A stretch of 64,000 nucleotides of DNA from Sepiola atlantica (lineage: Eukaryota > Mollusca > Cephalopoda > Sepiida > Sepiolidae): positions 2,046,001 to 2,110,000 of the forward strand of contig CAUVYP010000244.1 in assembly GCA_963556195.1 (NCBI GenBank), given 5' to 3'. The notes under the pieces are model-generated. The model was not told the origin of the DNA, searched no databases, and worked only from the letters and a program-made list of their open reading frames with translations. Of the stretch, positions 37,520 to 49,614 are shown piece after piece. A program made the translations under genes and the position numbers. The stretch's first letter is position 1, and each line of letters starts with the position of its first letter.

Positions 37520-39751
37520 TTAGCGCGTTTTAAAGTTGATATCGCTTTTGTTTATAACTTCCACATTTATTCGAATTGTGAAACGAAACATTGCAGACAG
37601 TCTCGAATAGGCCTTTTCTACTGAAGTACCAAGTTTCAGAAGTGCAGCTCTTGTACTGCCGGAGATATGTCGATACAAACTGAATACGCAAAACATCAAC
37701 AAAATTTAGCGCGTTTTAAAGTTGATATCGCTTTTGTTTATAACTTCCACATTTATTCGAATTGTGCAACGAAACGTTGCAGACAGTCGCGGAGACACAT
37801 TTTCTACTGCAGTACCAAGTTTCAGAAGTGCAGCTCTTGTACTGCCGGAGATATGTCGATACAAACTGAATACGCAAAACATCAACAAAATTTAGCGCGT
37901 TTTAAAGTTGATATCGCTTTTGTTTATAACTTCCACATTTATTCGAATTGTGCAACGAAACTTTGCAGACAGTCTCGAATGGGCCTTTTCTACTGAAGTA
38001 CCAAGTTTCAGAAGTGCAGCTCTTGTACTGCCGGATATATGTCGATACAAACTGAATACGCAAAACATCAACAAAATTTAGCGCGTTTTAAAGTTGATAT
38101 CGCTTTTGTTTATAACTTCCACATTTATTCGAATTGTGCCACGAAACTTTGCAGACAGTCGCGGAGACACCTTTTCTACTGAAGTACCAAGTTTCAGAAG
38201 TGCAGCTGTTGTACTGCCGGAGATATGTCGATACAAACTGAATACGCAAAACATCAACAAAATTTAGCGCGTTTTAAAGTTGATATCGCTTTTGTTTATA
38301 ACTTCCACATTTATTCGAATTGTGCAACGAAACTTTGCAGACAGTCTCGAATAGGCCTTTTCTACTGAGATACCAAGTTTCAGAAGTGAAGCTCTTGTAC
38401 TGCCGGAGATATGTCGATACAAACTGAATACGCAAAACATCAACAAAATTTAGCGCGTTTTAAAGTTAATATCGCTTTTGTTTATAACTTCCACATTTAT
38501 TCGAATTGTGCAACGAAACTTTGCAGACAGTCTCGAATAGGCCTTTTCTACTGAGGTACCAAGTTTCAGAAGTGCAGCTCTTGTACTGCCGGAGATATGT
38601 CGATATAAACTGAATACGCAAAACATCAACAAAATTTAGCGCGTTTTAAAGTTGATATCGCTTTTGTTTATAACTTCCACATTTATTCGAATTGTGCAAC
38701 GAAACTTTGCAGACAGTCTCGAATAGGCCTTTTCTACTAAAGTACCAAGTTTCAGAAGTGCAGCTCTTGTACTGCCGGAGATATGTCGATACAAACTGAA
38801 TACGCAAAACATCAACAAAATTTAGCGCGTTTTAAAGTTGATATCGCTTTTGTTTATAACTTCCACATTTATTCGAATTGTGCAACGAAACTTTGTAGAC
38901 AGTCTCGAATAGGCCTTTTCTACTGAAGTACCAAGTTTCAGAAGTGCAGCTCTTGTACTGCCGGAGATATGTCGATACAAACTGAATACGCAAAACATCA
39001 ACAAAATTTAGCGCGTTTTAAAGTTGATATCGCTTTTGTTTATAACTTCCACATTTATTCGAATTGTGCCACGAAACTTTGCAGACAGTCGCGGAGACAC
39101 ATTTTCTACTGAAGTACCAAGTTTCAGAAGTGCAGCTCTAGTACTGCCGGAGATATGTCGATACAAACTGAATACGCAAAACATCAACAAAATTTAGCGC
39201 ATTTTAAAGTTGATATCGCTTTTGTTTATAACTTCCACATTTATTCGAATTGTGCAACGAAACTTTGCAGACAGTCTCGAATAGGCCTTTTCTACTGAAG
39301 TACCAAGTTTCAGAAGTGCAGCTCTTGTACTGCCGGATATATGTCGATACAAACTGAATACGCAAAACATCAACAAAATTTAGCGCGTTTTAAAGTTGAT
39401 ATCGCTTTTGTTTATAACTTCCACATTTATTCGAATTGTGCAACGAAACTTTGCAGACAGTCGCGGAGACACATTTTCCACTGAAGTACCAAGTTTCAGA
39501 AGTGCAGCTCTTGTACTGCCGGAGATATGTCGATACAAACTGAATACGCAAAACATCAACAAAATTTAGCGCGTTTTAAAGTTGATATCGCTTTTGTTTA
39601 TAACTTCCACATTTATTCGAATTGTGCAACGAAACTTTGCAGACAGTCTCGAATGGGCCTTTTCTACTGAAGTACCAAGTTTCAGAAGTGCAGCTCTTGT
39701 ACTGCCGGATATATGTCGATACAAACTGAATACGCAAAACATCAACAAAAT
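37520..39751 (+). repeat. Transition segment with a 9-monomer duplication (1674 bp)
   Basis: The monomer at 37892, marked by tctcgaatgggcc, recurs at 39566 with the same mark. The monomers after it (acaccttttctactg, gataaactg, ctactaaagtacc, tttgtagac, type B, gcgcattttaaag) also recur in order from 39752, except that the gagatacc monomer (38264) is missing from the second run. The segment links the 23-monomer HOR to the 30-monomer HOR and shows that the latter was built from the former. Confidence 0.75.
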
Positions 39752-41611
39752 TTAGCGCGTTTTAAAGTTGATATCGCTTTTGTTTATAACTTCCACATTT
39801 ATTCGAATTGTGCCACGAAACTTTGCAGACAGTCGCGGAGACACCTTTTCTACTGAAGTACCAAGTTTCAGAAGTGCAGCTGTTGTACTGCCGGAGATAT
39901 GTCGATACAAACTGAATACGCAAAACATCAACAAAATTTAGCGCGTTTTAAAGTTGATATCGCTTTTGTTTATAACTTCCACATTTATTCGAATTGTGCA
40001 ACGAAACTTTGCAGACAGTCTCGAATAGGCCTTTTCTACTGAGGTACCAAGTTTCAGAAGTGCAGCTCTTGTACTGCCGGAGATATGTCGATATAAACTG
40101 AATACGCAAAACATCAACAAAATTTAGCGCGTTTTAAAGTTGATATCGCTTTTGTTTATAACTTCCACATTTATTCGAATTGTGCAACGAAACTTTGCAG
40201 ACAGTCTCGAATAGGCCTTTTCTACTAAAGTACCAAGTTTCAGCAGTGCAGCTCTTGTACTGCCGGAGATATGTCGATACAAACTGAATACGCAAAACAT
40301 CAACAAAATTTAGCGCGTTTTAAAGTTGATATCGCTTTTGTTTATAACTTCCACATTTATTCGAATTGTGCAACGAAACTTTGTAGACAGTCTCGAATAG
40401 GCCTTTTCTACTGAAGTACCAAGTTTCAGAAGTGCAGCTCTTGTACTGCCGGAGATATGTCGATACAAACTGAATACGCAAAACATCAACAAAATTTAGC
40501 GCGTTTTAAAGTTGATATCGCTTTTGTTTATAACTTCCACATTTATTCGAATTGTGCCACGAAACTTTGCAGACAGTCGCGGAGACACATTTTCTACTGA
40601 AGTACCAAGTTTCAGAAGTGCAGCTCTTGTACTGCCGGAGATATGTGGATACAAACTGAATACGCAAAACATCAACAAAATTTAGCGCATTTTAAAGTTG
40701 ATATCGCTTTTGTTTATAACTTCCACATTTATTCGAATTGTGCAACGAAACTTTGCAGACAGTCTCGAATAGGCCTTTTCTACTGAAGTACCAAGTTTCA
40801 GAAGTGCAGCTCTTGTACTGCCGGATATATGTCGATACAAACTGAATACGCAAAACATCAACAAAATTTAGCGCGTTTTAAAGTTGATATCGCTTTTGTT
40901 TATAACTTCCACATTTATTCGAATTGTGCAACGAAACTTTGCAGACAGTCGCGGAGACACATGTTCTACTGAAGTACCAAGTTTCAGAAGTGCAGCTGTT
41001 GTACTGCCGGAGACATGTCGATACAAACTGAATACGCAAAACATCAACAAAATTTAGCGCGTTTTAAAGTTGATATCGCTTTTGTTTATAACTTACACAT
41101 TTATTCGAATTGTGCCACGAAACTTTGCAGACAGTCGCGGAGACACATTGTCTACTGAAGTACCAAGTATCAGAAGTGCAGCTCTTGTACTGCCGGAGAT
41201 ATGTCGATACAAACTGAATACGCAAAACGCTAACAAAATTTAGCGCGTTTTAAAGTTGATATCGCTTTTGTTTATAACTTCCACATTTATTCGAATTGTG
41301 CAACGAAACTTTGCAGACAGTCGCGGAGACACATGTTCTACTGAAGTACCAAGTTTCAGAAGTGCAGCTCTTGTACTGCCGGAGATATTTCGATACAAAC
41401 TGAATACGCAAAACATCAACAAAATTTAGCGCGTTTTAATGTTGATATCGCTTTTGTTTATAACTTCCACATTTATTCGAATTGTGCCACGAAACTTTGC
41501 AGACAGTCTCAAATAGGCCTTTTCTACTGAAGTACTAAGTTTCAGAAGTGCAGCTCTCGTACTGCCGGAGATATGTCGATACAAACTGAATACGCAAAAC
41601 ATCAACAAAAT

Positions 41612-44217
41612 TTAGCGCGTTTTAAAGTTGATATATCTTTTGTTTATAACTTCCACATTTATTCGAATTGTGCAACGAAACTTTGCAGACAGTCCTGAAT
41701 AGGCCTCCTCTACTGAAGTACCAAGTTTCAGAAGTGCAGCTCTTGTACTGCCGGAGATATGTCGATACAAACTGAATACGCAAAACATCAACAAGATTTA
41801 GCGCGTTTTAAAGTTGATATCGCTTTTGTTTATAACTTCCACATTTATTCGAATTGTGCAACGAAACGTTGCAGACAGTCGCGGAGACACATTGTCTACT
41901 GAAGTACCAAGTTTCAGAAGTTCAGCTCTTGTACTGCCGGAGACATGTCGATACAAACTGAATACGCAAAACATCAACAAAATTTAGCGCGTTTTAAAGT
42001 TGATATCGCTTTTGTTTATAACTTCCACATTTATTCGAATTGTGCAACGAAACGTTGCAGACAGTCGCGGAGACACATTTTCTTCTGAAGTACCAAGTTT
42101 CAGAAGTGCAGCTCTTGTACTGCCGGAGATATGTCGATACAAACTGAATACGCAAAACATCAACAAAATTTAGCGCGTTTTAAAGTTGATATCGCTTTTG
42201 TTTATAACTTCCACATTTATTCGAATTGTGCAACGAAACTTTGCAGACAGTCTCGAATAGGCCTTTTCTACTGAGGTACCAAGTTTCAGAAGTGCAGCTC
42301 TTGTACTGCCGGAGATATGTCGATACAAACTGAATACGCAAAACATCAACAAAATTTAGCGCGTTTTAAAGTTGATATCGCTTTTGTTTATAACTTTCAA
42401 CATTTATTTGAATTGTGCAACGAAACTTTGCAGACAGTCTCGAATAGGCCTTTTCTACTGAAGTATTTAGTTTCAGAAGTGCAGCTCTTGTACTGCCGGA
42501 GATATGTCGATACAAACTGAATACGCAAAACATCAACAAAATTTAGCGCGTTTTAAAGTTGATATCGCTTTTGTTTATAACTTCCACATTTATTCGAATT
42601 GTGCAACGAAACTTTGCAGACAGTCCTGAATAGGCCTCCTCTACTGAAGTACCAAGTTTCAGAAGTGCAGCTCTTGTACTGCCGGAGATATGTGGATACA
42701 AACTGAATACGCAAAACATCAACAAAATTTAGCGCGTTTTAAAGTTGATATCGCTTTTGTTTATAACTTCCACATTTATTCGAATTGTGCAACGAAACTT
42801 TGCAGACAGTCTCGAATAGGCCTTTTCTACTGAAGTAAAACGTTTCAGAAGTGCAGCTCTTGTACTGCCGGAGATATGTCGATACAAACTGAATACGCAA
42901 AACATCAACAAAATTTAGCGCGTTTTAAAGTTGATATATCTTTTGTTTATAACTTCCACATTTATTCGAATTGTGCAACGAAACTTTGCAGACAGTCCTG
43001 AATAGGCCTCCTCTACTGAAGTACCAAGTTTCAGAAGTGCAGCTCTTGTACTGCCGGAGATATGTCGATACAAACTGAATACGCAAAACATCAACAAGAT
43101 TTAGCGCGTTTTAAAGTTGATATCGCTTTTGTTTATAACTTCCACATTTATTCGAATTGTGCAACGAAACGTTGCAGACAGTCGCGGAGACACATTGTCT
43201 ACTGAAGTACCAAGTTTCAGAAGTTCAGCTCTTGTACTGCCGGAGACATGTCGATACAAACTGAATACGCAAAACATCAACAAAATTTAGCGCGTTTTAA
43301 AGTTGATATCGCTTTTGTTTATAACTTCCACATTTATTCGAATTGTGCAACGAAACGTTGCAGACAGTCGCGGAGACACATTTTCTACTGAAGTACCAAG
43401 TTTCAGAAGTGCAGCTCTTGTACTGCCGGAGATATGTCGATACAAACTGAATACGCAAAACATCAACAAAATTTAGCGCGTTTTAAAGTTGATATCGCTT
43501 TTGTTTATAACTTCCACATTTATTCGAATTGTGCAACGAAACTTTGCAGACAGTCTCGAATAGGCCTTTTCTACTGAGGTACCAAGTTTCAGAAGTGCAG
43601 CTCTTGTACTGCCGGAGATATGTCGATACAAACTGAATACGCAAAACATCAACAAAATTTAGCGCGTTTTAAAGTTGATATCGCTTTTGTTTATAACTTT
43701 CAACATTTATTCGAATTGTGCAACGAAACTTTGCAGACAGTCTCGAATAGGCCTTTTCTACTGAAGTACCAAGTTTCAGAAGTGCAGCTCTTGTACTGCC
43801 GGAGATATGTCGATACAAACTGAATACGCAAAACATCAACAAAATTTAGCGCGTTTTAAAGTTGATATCGCTTTTGTTTATAACTTCCACATTTATTCGA
43901 ATTGTGCAACGAAACGTTGCAGACAGTCGCGGAGACACATTTTCTACTGAAGTACCAAGTTTCAGAAGTGCAGCTCTTGTACTGCCGGAGATATGTGGAT
44001 ACAAACTGAATACGCAAAACATCAACAAAATTTAGCGCGTTTTAAAGTTGATATCGCTTTTGTTTATAACTTCCACATTTATTCGAATTGTGCAACGAAA
44101 CTTTGCAGACAGTCTCGAATAGGCCTTTTCTACTGAAGTAAAAAGTTTCAGAAGTGCAGCTCTTGTACTGCCGGAGATATGTCGATACAAACTGAATACG
44201 CAAAACATCAACAAAAT
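41612..44217 (+). repeat. Internal 7-monomer duplication within the 30-mer (1303 bp x 2)
   Basis: Monomers 41612-42914 recur at 42915-44217. The order is a gatatatctttt type C monomer, agaagttcagctc, gaaacgttgcag, type A with gaggtacc, the 187-bp aactttcaac monomer, the atatgtggatac monomer, and one with gtaaaacgtttc or gtaaaaagtttc. The two halves differ at a few places: ttcttctgaag, gtatttagtttc and a type C window in the first only. The same pair is present in copies 2, 3 and 4 (45892, 51475 and 57058 onwards), so it arose before the 30-mer was amplified. Confidence 0.9.
42356..42542 (+). repeat. 187-bp monomer class 1 (extra base in aactttcaacattt)
   Basis: Normal monomers read aacttccacattt; this class reads aactttcaacattt, one base longer. 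Members start at 42356, 43659, 46636, 47939, 52219, 53522, 57802 and 59105. Half of them (42356, 46636, 52219, 57802) also have atttatttgaattg and gtatttagtttc. The insertion breaks the minus-strand 60-codon frame. It serves as a marker for the 30-monomer HOR and is absent before 42 kb. Confidence 0.9.
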
Positions 44218-47200
44218 TTAGCGCGTTTTAAAGTTGATATCGCTTTTGTTTATAACTTCCACATTTATTCGAATTGTGCCACGCAACTTTGCAGACAGTC
44301 GCGGAGACACATTTTCTACTGAAGTACCAAGTTTCAGAAGTGCAGCTGTTGTACTGCCGGAGATATGTCGATACAAACTGAATACGCAAAACATCAACAA
44401 AATTTAGCGCGTTTTAAAGTTGATATCGCTTTTGTTTATAACTTCCACATTTATTCGAATTGTGCCACGAAACTTTGCAGACAGTCTCAAATAGGCCTTT
44501 TCTACTGAAGTACCAAGTTTCAGAAGTGCAGCTCTTGTACTGCCGGAGATATGTCGATACAAACTGAATACGCAAAACATCAACAAAATTTAGCGCGTTT
44601 TAAAGTTGATATATCTTTTGTTTATAACTTCCACATTTATTCGAATTGTGCAACGAAACTTTGCAGACAGTCTCGAATAGGCCTTTTCTACTGAAGTACC
44701 AAGTTTCAGAAGTGCAGCTCTTGTACTGCCGGAGATATGTCGATACAAACTGAATACGCAAAACATCAACAAAATTTAGCGCGTTTTAAAGTTGATATCG
44801 CTTTTGTTTATAACTTCCACATTTATTCGAATTGTGCCACGAAACTTTGCAGACAGTCGCGGAGACACATTTTCTACTGAAGTACCAAGTTTCAGAAGTG
44901 CAGCTCTTGTACTGCCGGAGATATGTGGATACAAACTGAATACGCAAAACATCAACAAAATTTAGCGCATTTTAAAGTTGATATCGCTTTTGTTTATAAC
45001 TTCCACATTTATTCGAATTGTGCAACGAAACTTTGCAGACAGTCTCGAATAGGCCTTTTCTACTGAAGTACCAAGTTTCAGAAGTGCAGCTCTTGTACTG
45101 CCGGATATATGTCGATACAAACTGAATACGCAAAACATCAACAAAATTTAGCGCGTTTTAAAGTTGATATCGCTTTTGTTTATAACTTCCACATTTATTC
45201 GAATTGTGCAACGAAACTTTGCAGACAGTCGCGGAGACACATGTTCTACTGAAGTACCAAGTTTCAGAAGTGCAGCTGTTGTACTGCCGGAGACATGTCG
45301 ATACAAACTGAATACGCAAAACATCAACAAAATTTAGCGCGTTTTAAAGTTGATATCGCTTTTGTTTATAACTTACACATTTATTCGAATTGTGCCACGA
45401 AACTTTGCAGACAGTCGCGGAGACACATTGTCTACTGAAGTACCAAGTATCAGAAGTGCAGCTCTTGTACTGCCGGAGATATGTCGATACAAACTGAATA
45501 CGCAAAACGCTAACAAAATTTAGCGCGTTTTAAAGTTGATATCGCTTTTGTTTATAACTTCCACATTTATTCGAATTGTGCAACGAAACTTTGCAGACAG
45601 TCGCGGAGACACATGTTCTACTGAAGTACCAAGTTTCAGAAGTGCAGCTCTTGTACTGCCGGAGATATTTCGATACAAACTGAATACGCAAAACATCAAC
45701 AAAATTTAGCGCGTTTTAATGTTGATATCGCTTTTGTTTATAACTTCCACATTTATTCGAATTGTGCCACGAAACTTTGCAGACAGTCTCAAATAGGCCT
45801 TTTCTACTGAAGTACTAAGTTTCAGAAGTGCAGCTCTCGTACTGCCGGAGATATGTCGATACAAACTGAATACGCAAAACATCAACAAAATTTAGCGCGT
45901 TTTAAAGTTGATATATCTTTTGTTTATAACTTCCACATTTATTCGAATTGTGCAACGAAACTTTGCAGACAGTCCTGAATAGGCCTCCTCTACTGAAGTA
46001 CCAAGTTTCAGAAGTGCAGCTCTTGTACTGCCGGAGATATGTCGATACAAACTGAATACGCAAAACATCAACAAGATTTAGCGCGTTTTAAAGTTGATAT
46101 CGCTTTTGTTTATAACTTCCACATTTATTCGAATTGTGCAACGAAACGTTGCAGACAGTCGCGGAGACACATTGTCTACTGAAGTACCAAGTTTCAGAAG
46201 TTCAGCTCTTGTACTGCCGGAGACATGTCGATACAAACTGAATACGCAAAACATCAACAAAATTTAGCGCGTTTTAAAGTTGATATCGCTTTTGTTTATA
46301 ACTTCCACATTTATTCGAATTGTGCAACGAAACGTTGCAGACAGTCGCGGAGACACATTTTCTTCTGAAGTACCAAGTTTCAGAAGTGCAGCTCTTGTAC
46401 TGCCGGAGATATGTCGATACAAACTGAATACGCAAAACATCAACAAAATTTAGCGCGTTTTAAAGTTGATATCGCTTTTGTTTATAACTTCCACATTTAT
46501 TCGAATTGTGCAACGAAACTTTGCAGACAGTCTCGAATAGGCCTTTTCTACTGAGGTACCAAGTTTCAGAAGTGCAGCTCTTGTACTGCCGGAGATATGT
46601 CGATACAAACTGAATACGCAAAACATCAACAAAATTTAGCGCGTTTTAAAGTTGATATCGCTTTTGTTTATAACTTTCAACATTTATTTGAATTGTGCAA
46701 CGAAACTTTGCAGACAGTCTCGAATAGGCCTTTTCTACTGAAGTATTTAGTTTCAGAAGTGCAGCTCTTGTACTGCCGGAGATATGTCGATACAAACTGA
46801 ATACGCAAAACATCAACAAAATTTAGCGCGTTTTAAAGTTGATATCGCTTTTGTTTATAACTTCCACATTTATTCGAATTGTGCAACGAAACTTTGCAGA
46901 CAGTCCTGAATAGGCCTCCTCTACTGAAGTACCAAGTTTCAGAAGTGCAGCTCTTGTACTGCCGGAGATATGTGGATACAAACTGAATACGCAAAACATC
47001 AACAAAATTTAGCGCGTTTTAAAGTTGATATCGCTTTTGTTTATAACTTCCACATTTATTCGAATTGTGCAACGAAACTTTGCAGACAGTCTCGAATAGG
47101 CCTTTTCTACTGAAGTAAAACGTTTCAGAAGTGCAGCTCTTGTACTGCCGGAGATATGTCGATACAAACTGAATACGCAAAACATCAACAAAATTTAGCG

Positions 47201-49055
47201 CGTTTTAAAGTTGATATATCTTTTGTTTATAACTTCCACATTTATTCGAATTGTGCAACGAAACTTTGCAGACAGTCCTGAATAGGCCTCCTCTACTGAA
47301 GTACCAAGTTTCAGAAGTGCAGCTCTTGTACTGCCGGAGATATGTCGATACAAACTGAATACGCAAAACATCAACAAGATTTAGCGCGTTTTAAAGTTGA
47401 TATCGCTTTTGTTTATAACTTCCACATTTATTCGAATTGTGCAACGAAACGTTGCAGACAGTCGCGGAGACACATTGTCTACTGAAGTACCAAGTTTCAG
47501 AAGTTCAGCTCTTGTACTGCCGGAGACATGTCGATACAAACTGAATACGCAAAACATCAACAAAATTTAGCGCGTTTTAAAGTTGATATCGCTTTTGTTT
47601 ATAACTTCCACATTTATTCGAATTGTGCAACGAAACGTTGCAGACAGTCGCGGAGACACATTTTCTACTGAAGTACCAAGTTTCAGAAGTGCAGCTCTTG
47701 TACTGCCGGAGATATGTCGATACAAACTGAATACGCAAAACATCAACAAAATTTAGCGCGTTTTAAAGTTGATATCGCTTTTGTTTATAACTTCCACATT
47801 TATTCGAATTGTGCAACGAAACTTTGCAGACAGTCTCGAATAGGCCTTTTCTACTGAGGTACCAAGTTTCAGAAGTGCAGCTCTTGTACTGCCGGAGATA
47901 TGTCGATACAAACTGAATACGCAAAACATCAACAAAATTTAGCGCGTTTTAAAGTTGATATCGCTTTTGTTTATAACTTTCAACATTTATTCGAATTGTG
48001 CAACGAAACTTTGCAGACAGTCTCGAATAGGCCTTTTCTACTGAAGTACCAAGTTTCAGAAGTGCAGCTCTTGTACTGCCGGAGATATGTCGATACAAAC
48101 TGAATACGCAAAACATCAACAAAATTTAGCGCGTTTTAAAGTTGATATCGCTTTTGTTTATAACTTCCACATTTATTCGAATTGTGCAACGAAACGTTGC
48201 AGACAGTCGCGGAGACACATTTTCTACTGAAGTACCAAGTTTCAGAAGTGCAGCTCTTGTACTGCCGGAGATATGTGGATACAAACTGAATACGCAAAAC
48301 ATCAACAAAATTTAGCGCGTTTTAAAGTTGATATCGCTTTTGTTTATAACTTCCACATTTATTCGAATTGTGCAACGAAACTTTGCAGACAGTCTCGAAT
48401 AGGCCTTTTCTACTGAAGTAAAAAGTTTCAGAAGTGCAGCTCTTGTACTGCCGGAGATATGTCGATACAAACTGAATACGCAAAACATCAACAAAATTTA
48501 GCGCGTTTTAAAGTTGATATCGCTTTTGTTTATAACTTCCACATTTATTCGAATTGTGCCACGCAACTTTGCAGACAGTCGCGGAGACACATTTTCTACT
48601 GAAGTACCAAGTTTCAGAAGTGCAGCTGTTGTACTGCCGGAGATATGTCGATACAAACTGAATACGCAAAACATCAACAAAATTTAGCGCGTTTTAAAGT
48701 TGATATCGCTTTTGTTTATAACTTCCACATTTATTCGAATTGTGCCACGAAACTTTGCAGACAGTCTCAAATAGGCCTTTTCTACTGAAGTACCAAGTTT
48801 CAGAAGTGCAGCTCTTGTACTGCCGGAGATATGTCGATACAAACTGAATACGCAAAACATCAACAAAATTTAGCGCGTTTTAAAGTTGATATATCTTTTG
48901 TTTATAACTTCCACATTTATTCGAATTGTGCAACGAAACTTTGCAGACAGTCTCGAATAGGCCTCCTCTACTGAAGTACCAAGTTTCAGAAGTGCAGCTC
49001 TTGTACTGCCGGAGATATGTCGATACAAACTGAATACGCAAAACATCAACAAGAT

Positions 49056-49242
49056 TTAGCGCGTTTTAAAGTTGATATCGCTTTTGTTTATAACTTCCAC
49101 ATTTATTCGAATTGTGCAACGAAACTTTGCAGACAGTCGCGGAGACACATTTTACTACTGAAGTACCAAGTTTCAGAAGTTCAGCTCTTGTACTGCCGGA
49201 GACATGTCGATACAAACTGAATACGCAAAACATCACCAAAAT
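49056..49242 (+). repeat. 187-bp monomer class 2 (extra a in cattttactactg)
   Basis: Here the type B window reads cacattttactactg in place of cacattttctactg. Members start at 49056, 54639, 60222, 60967 and 63014. The first three are in the 30-monomer HOR and the last two in the 11-monomer repeat, where the monomer also has gccacg and lacks the agaagttc mark. The presence in both HORs shows that the 11-mer took material from the end of the 30-mer. Confidence 0.9.
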
Positions 49243-49614
49243 TTAGCGCGTTTTAAAGTTGATATCGCTTTTGTTTATAACTTCCACATTTATTCGAATT
49301 GTGCAACGAAACGTTGCAGACAGTCGCGGAGACACATTTTCTACTGAAGTACCAAGTTTCAGAAGTGCAGCTCTTGTACTGCCGGAGATATGTCGATACA
49401 AACTGAATACGCAAAACATCAACAAAATTTAGCGCGTTTTAAAGTTGATATCGCTTTTGTTTATAACTTCCACATTTATTCGAATTGTGCAACGAAACTT
49501 TGCAGACAGTCTCGAATAGGCCTTTTCTACTGAGGTACCAAGTTTCAGAAGTGCAGCTCTTGTACTGCCGGAGATATGTCGATACGAACTGAATACGCAA
49601 AACATCAACAAAAT

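Larger units (their letters stand above)
39752..49614 (+). repeat. 30-monomer HOR copies 1 and 2, fused by a 1303-bp deletion
   Basis: The interval is 9863 bp, which is twice 5583 minus 1303. Copy 1 runs from 39752 into the monomer at 44590. That monomer begins like the one at 54453 (gatatatctttt) but ends with the ggccttttctactg half of a 50173-type monomer. The missing stretch spans the tail of copy 1 and the head of copy 2, seven monomers including one 187-bp unit. Copy 2 then continues from 44776 (the counterpart of 50359) to 49614. The join falls inside the shared tctcgaatagg sequence, as in unequal homologous exchange. Confidence 0.88.

Noticed and set aside
42317..42520. Plus-strand 67-codon frames recurring in the 41-63 kb region
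   Set aside because: They arise from the 1-bp insertions in 187-bp monomers, which shift past a stop. They recur only because the HOR was copied.
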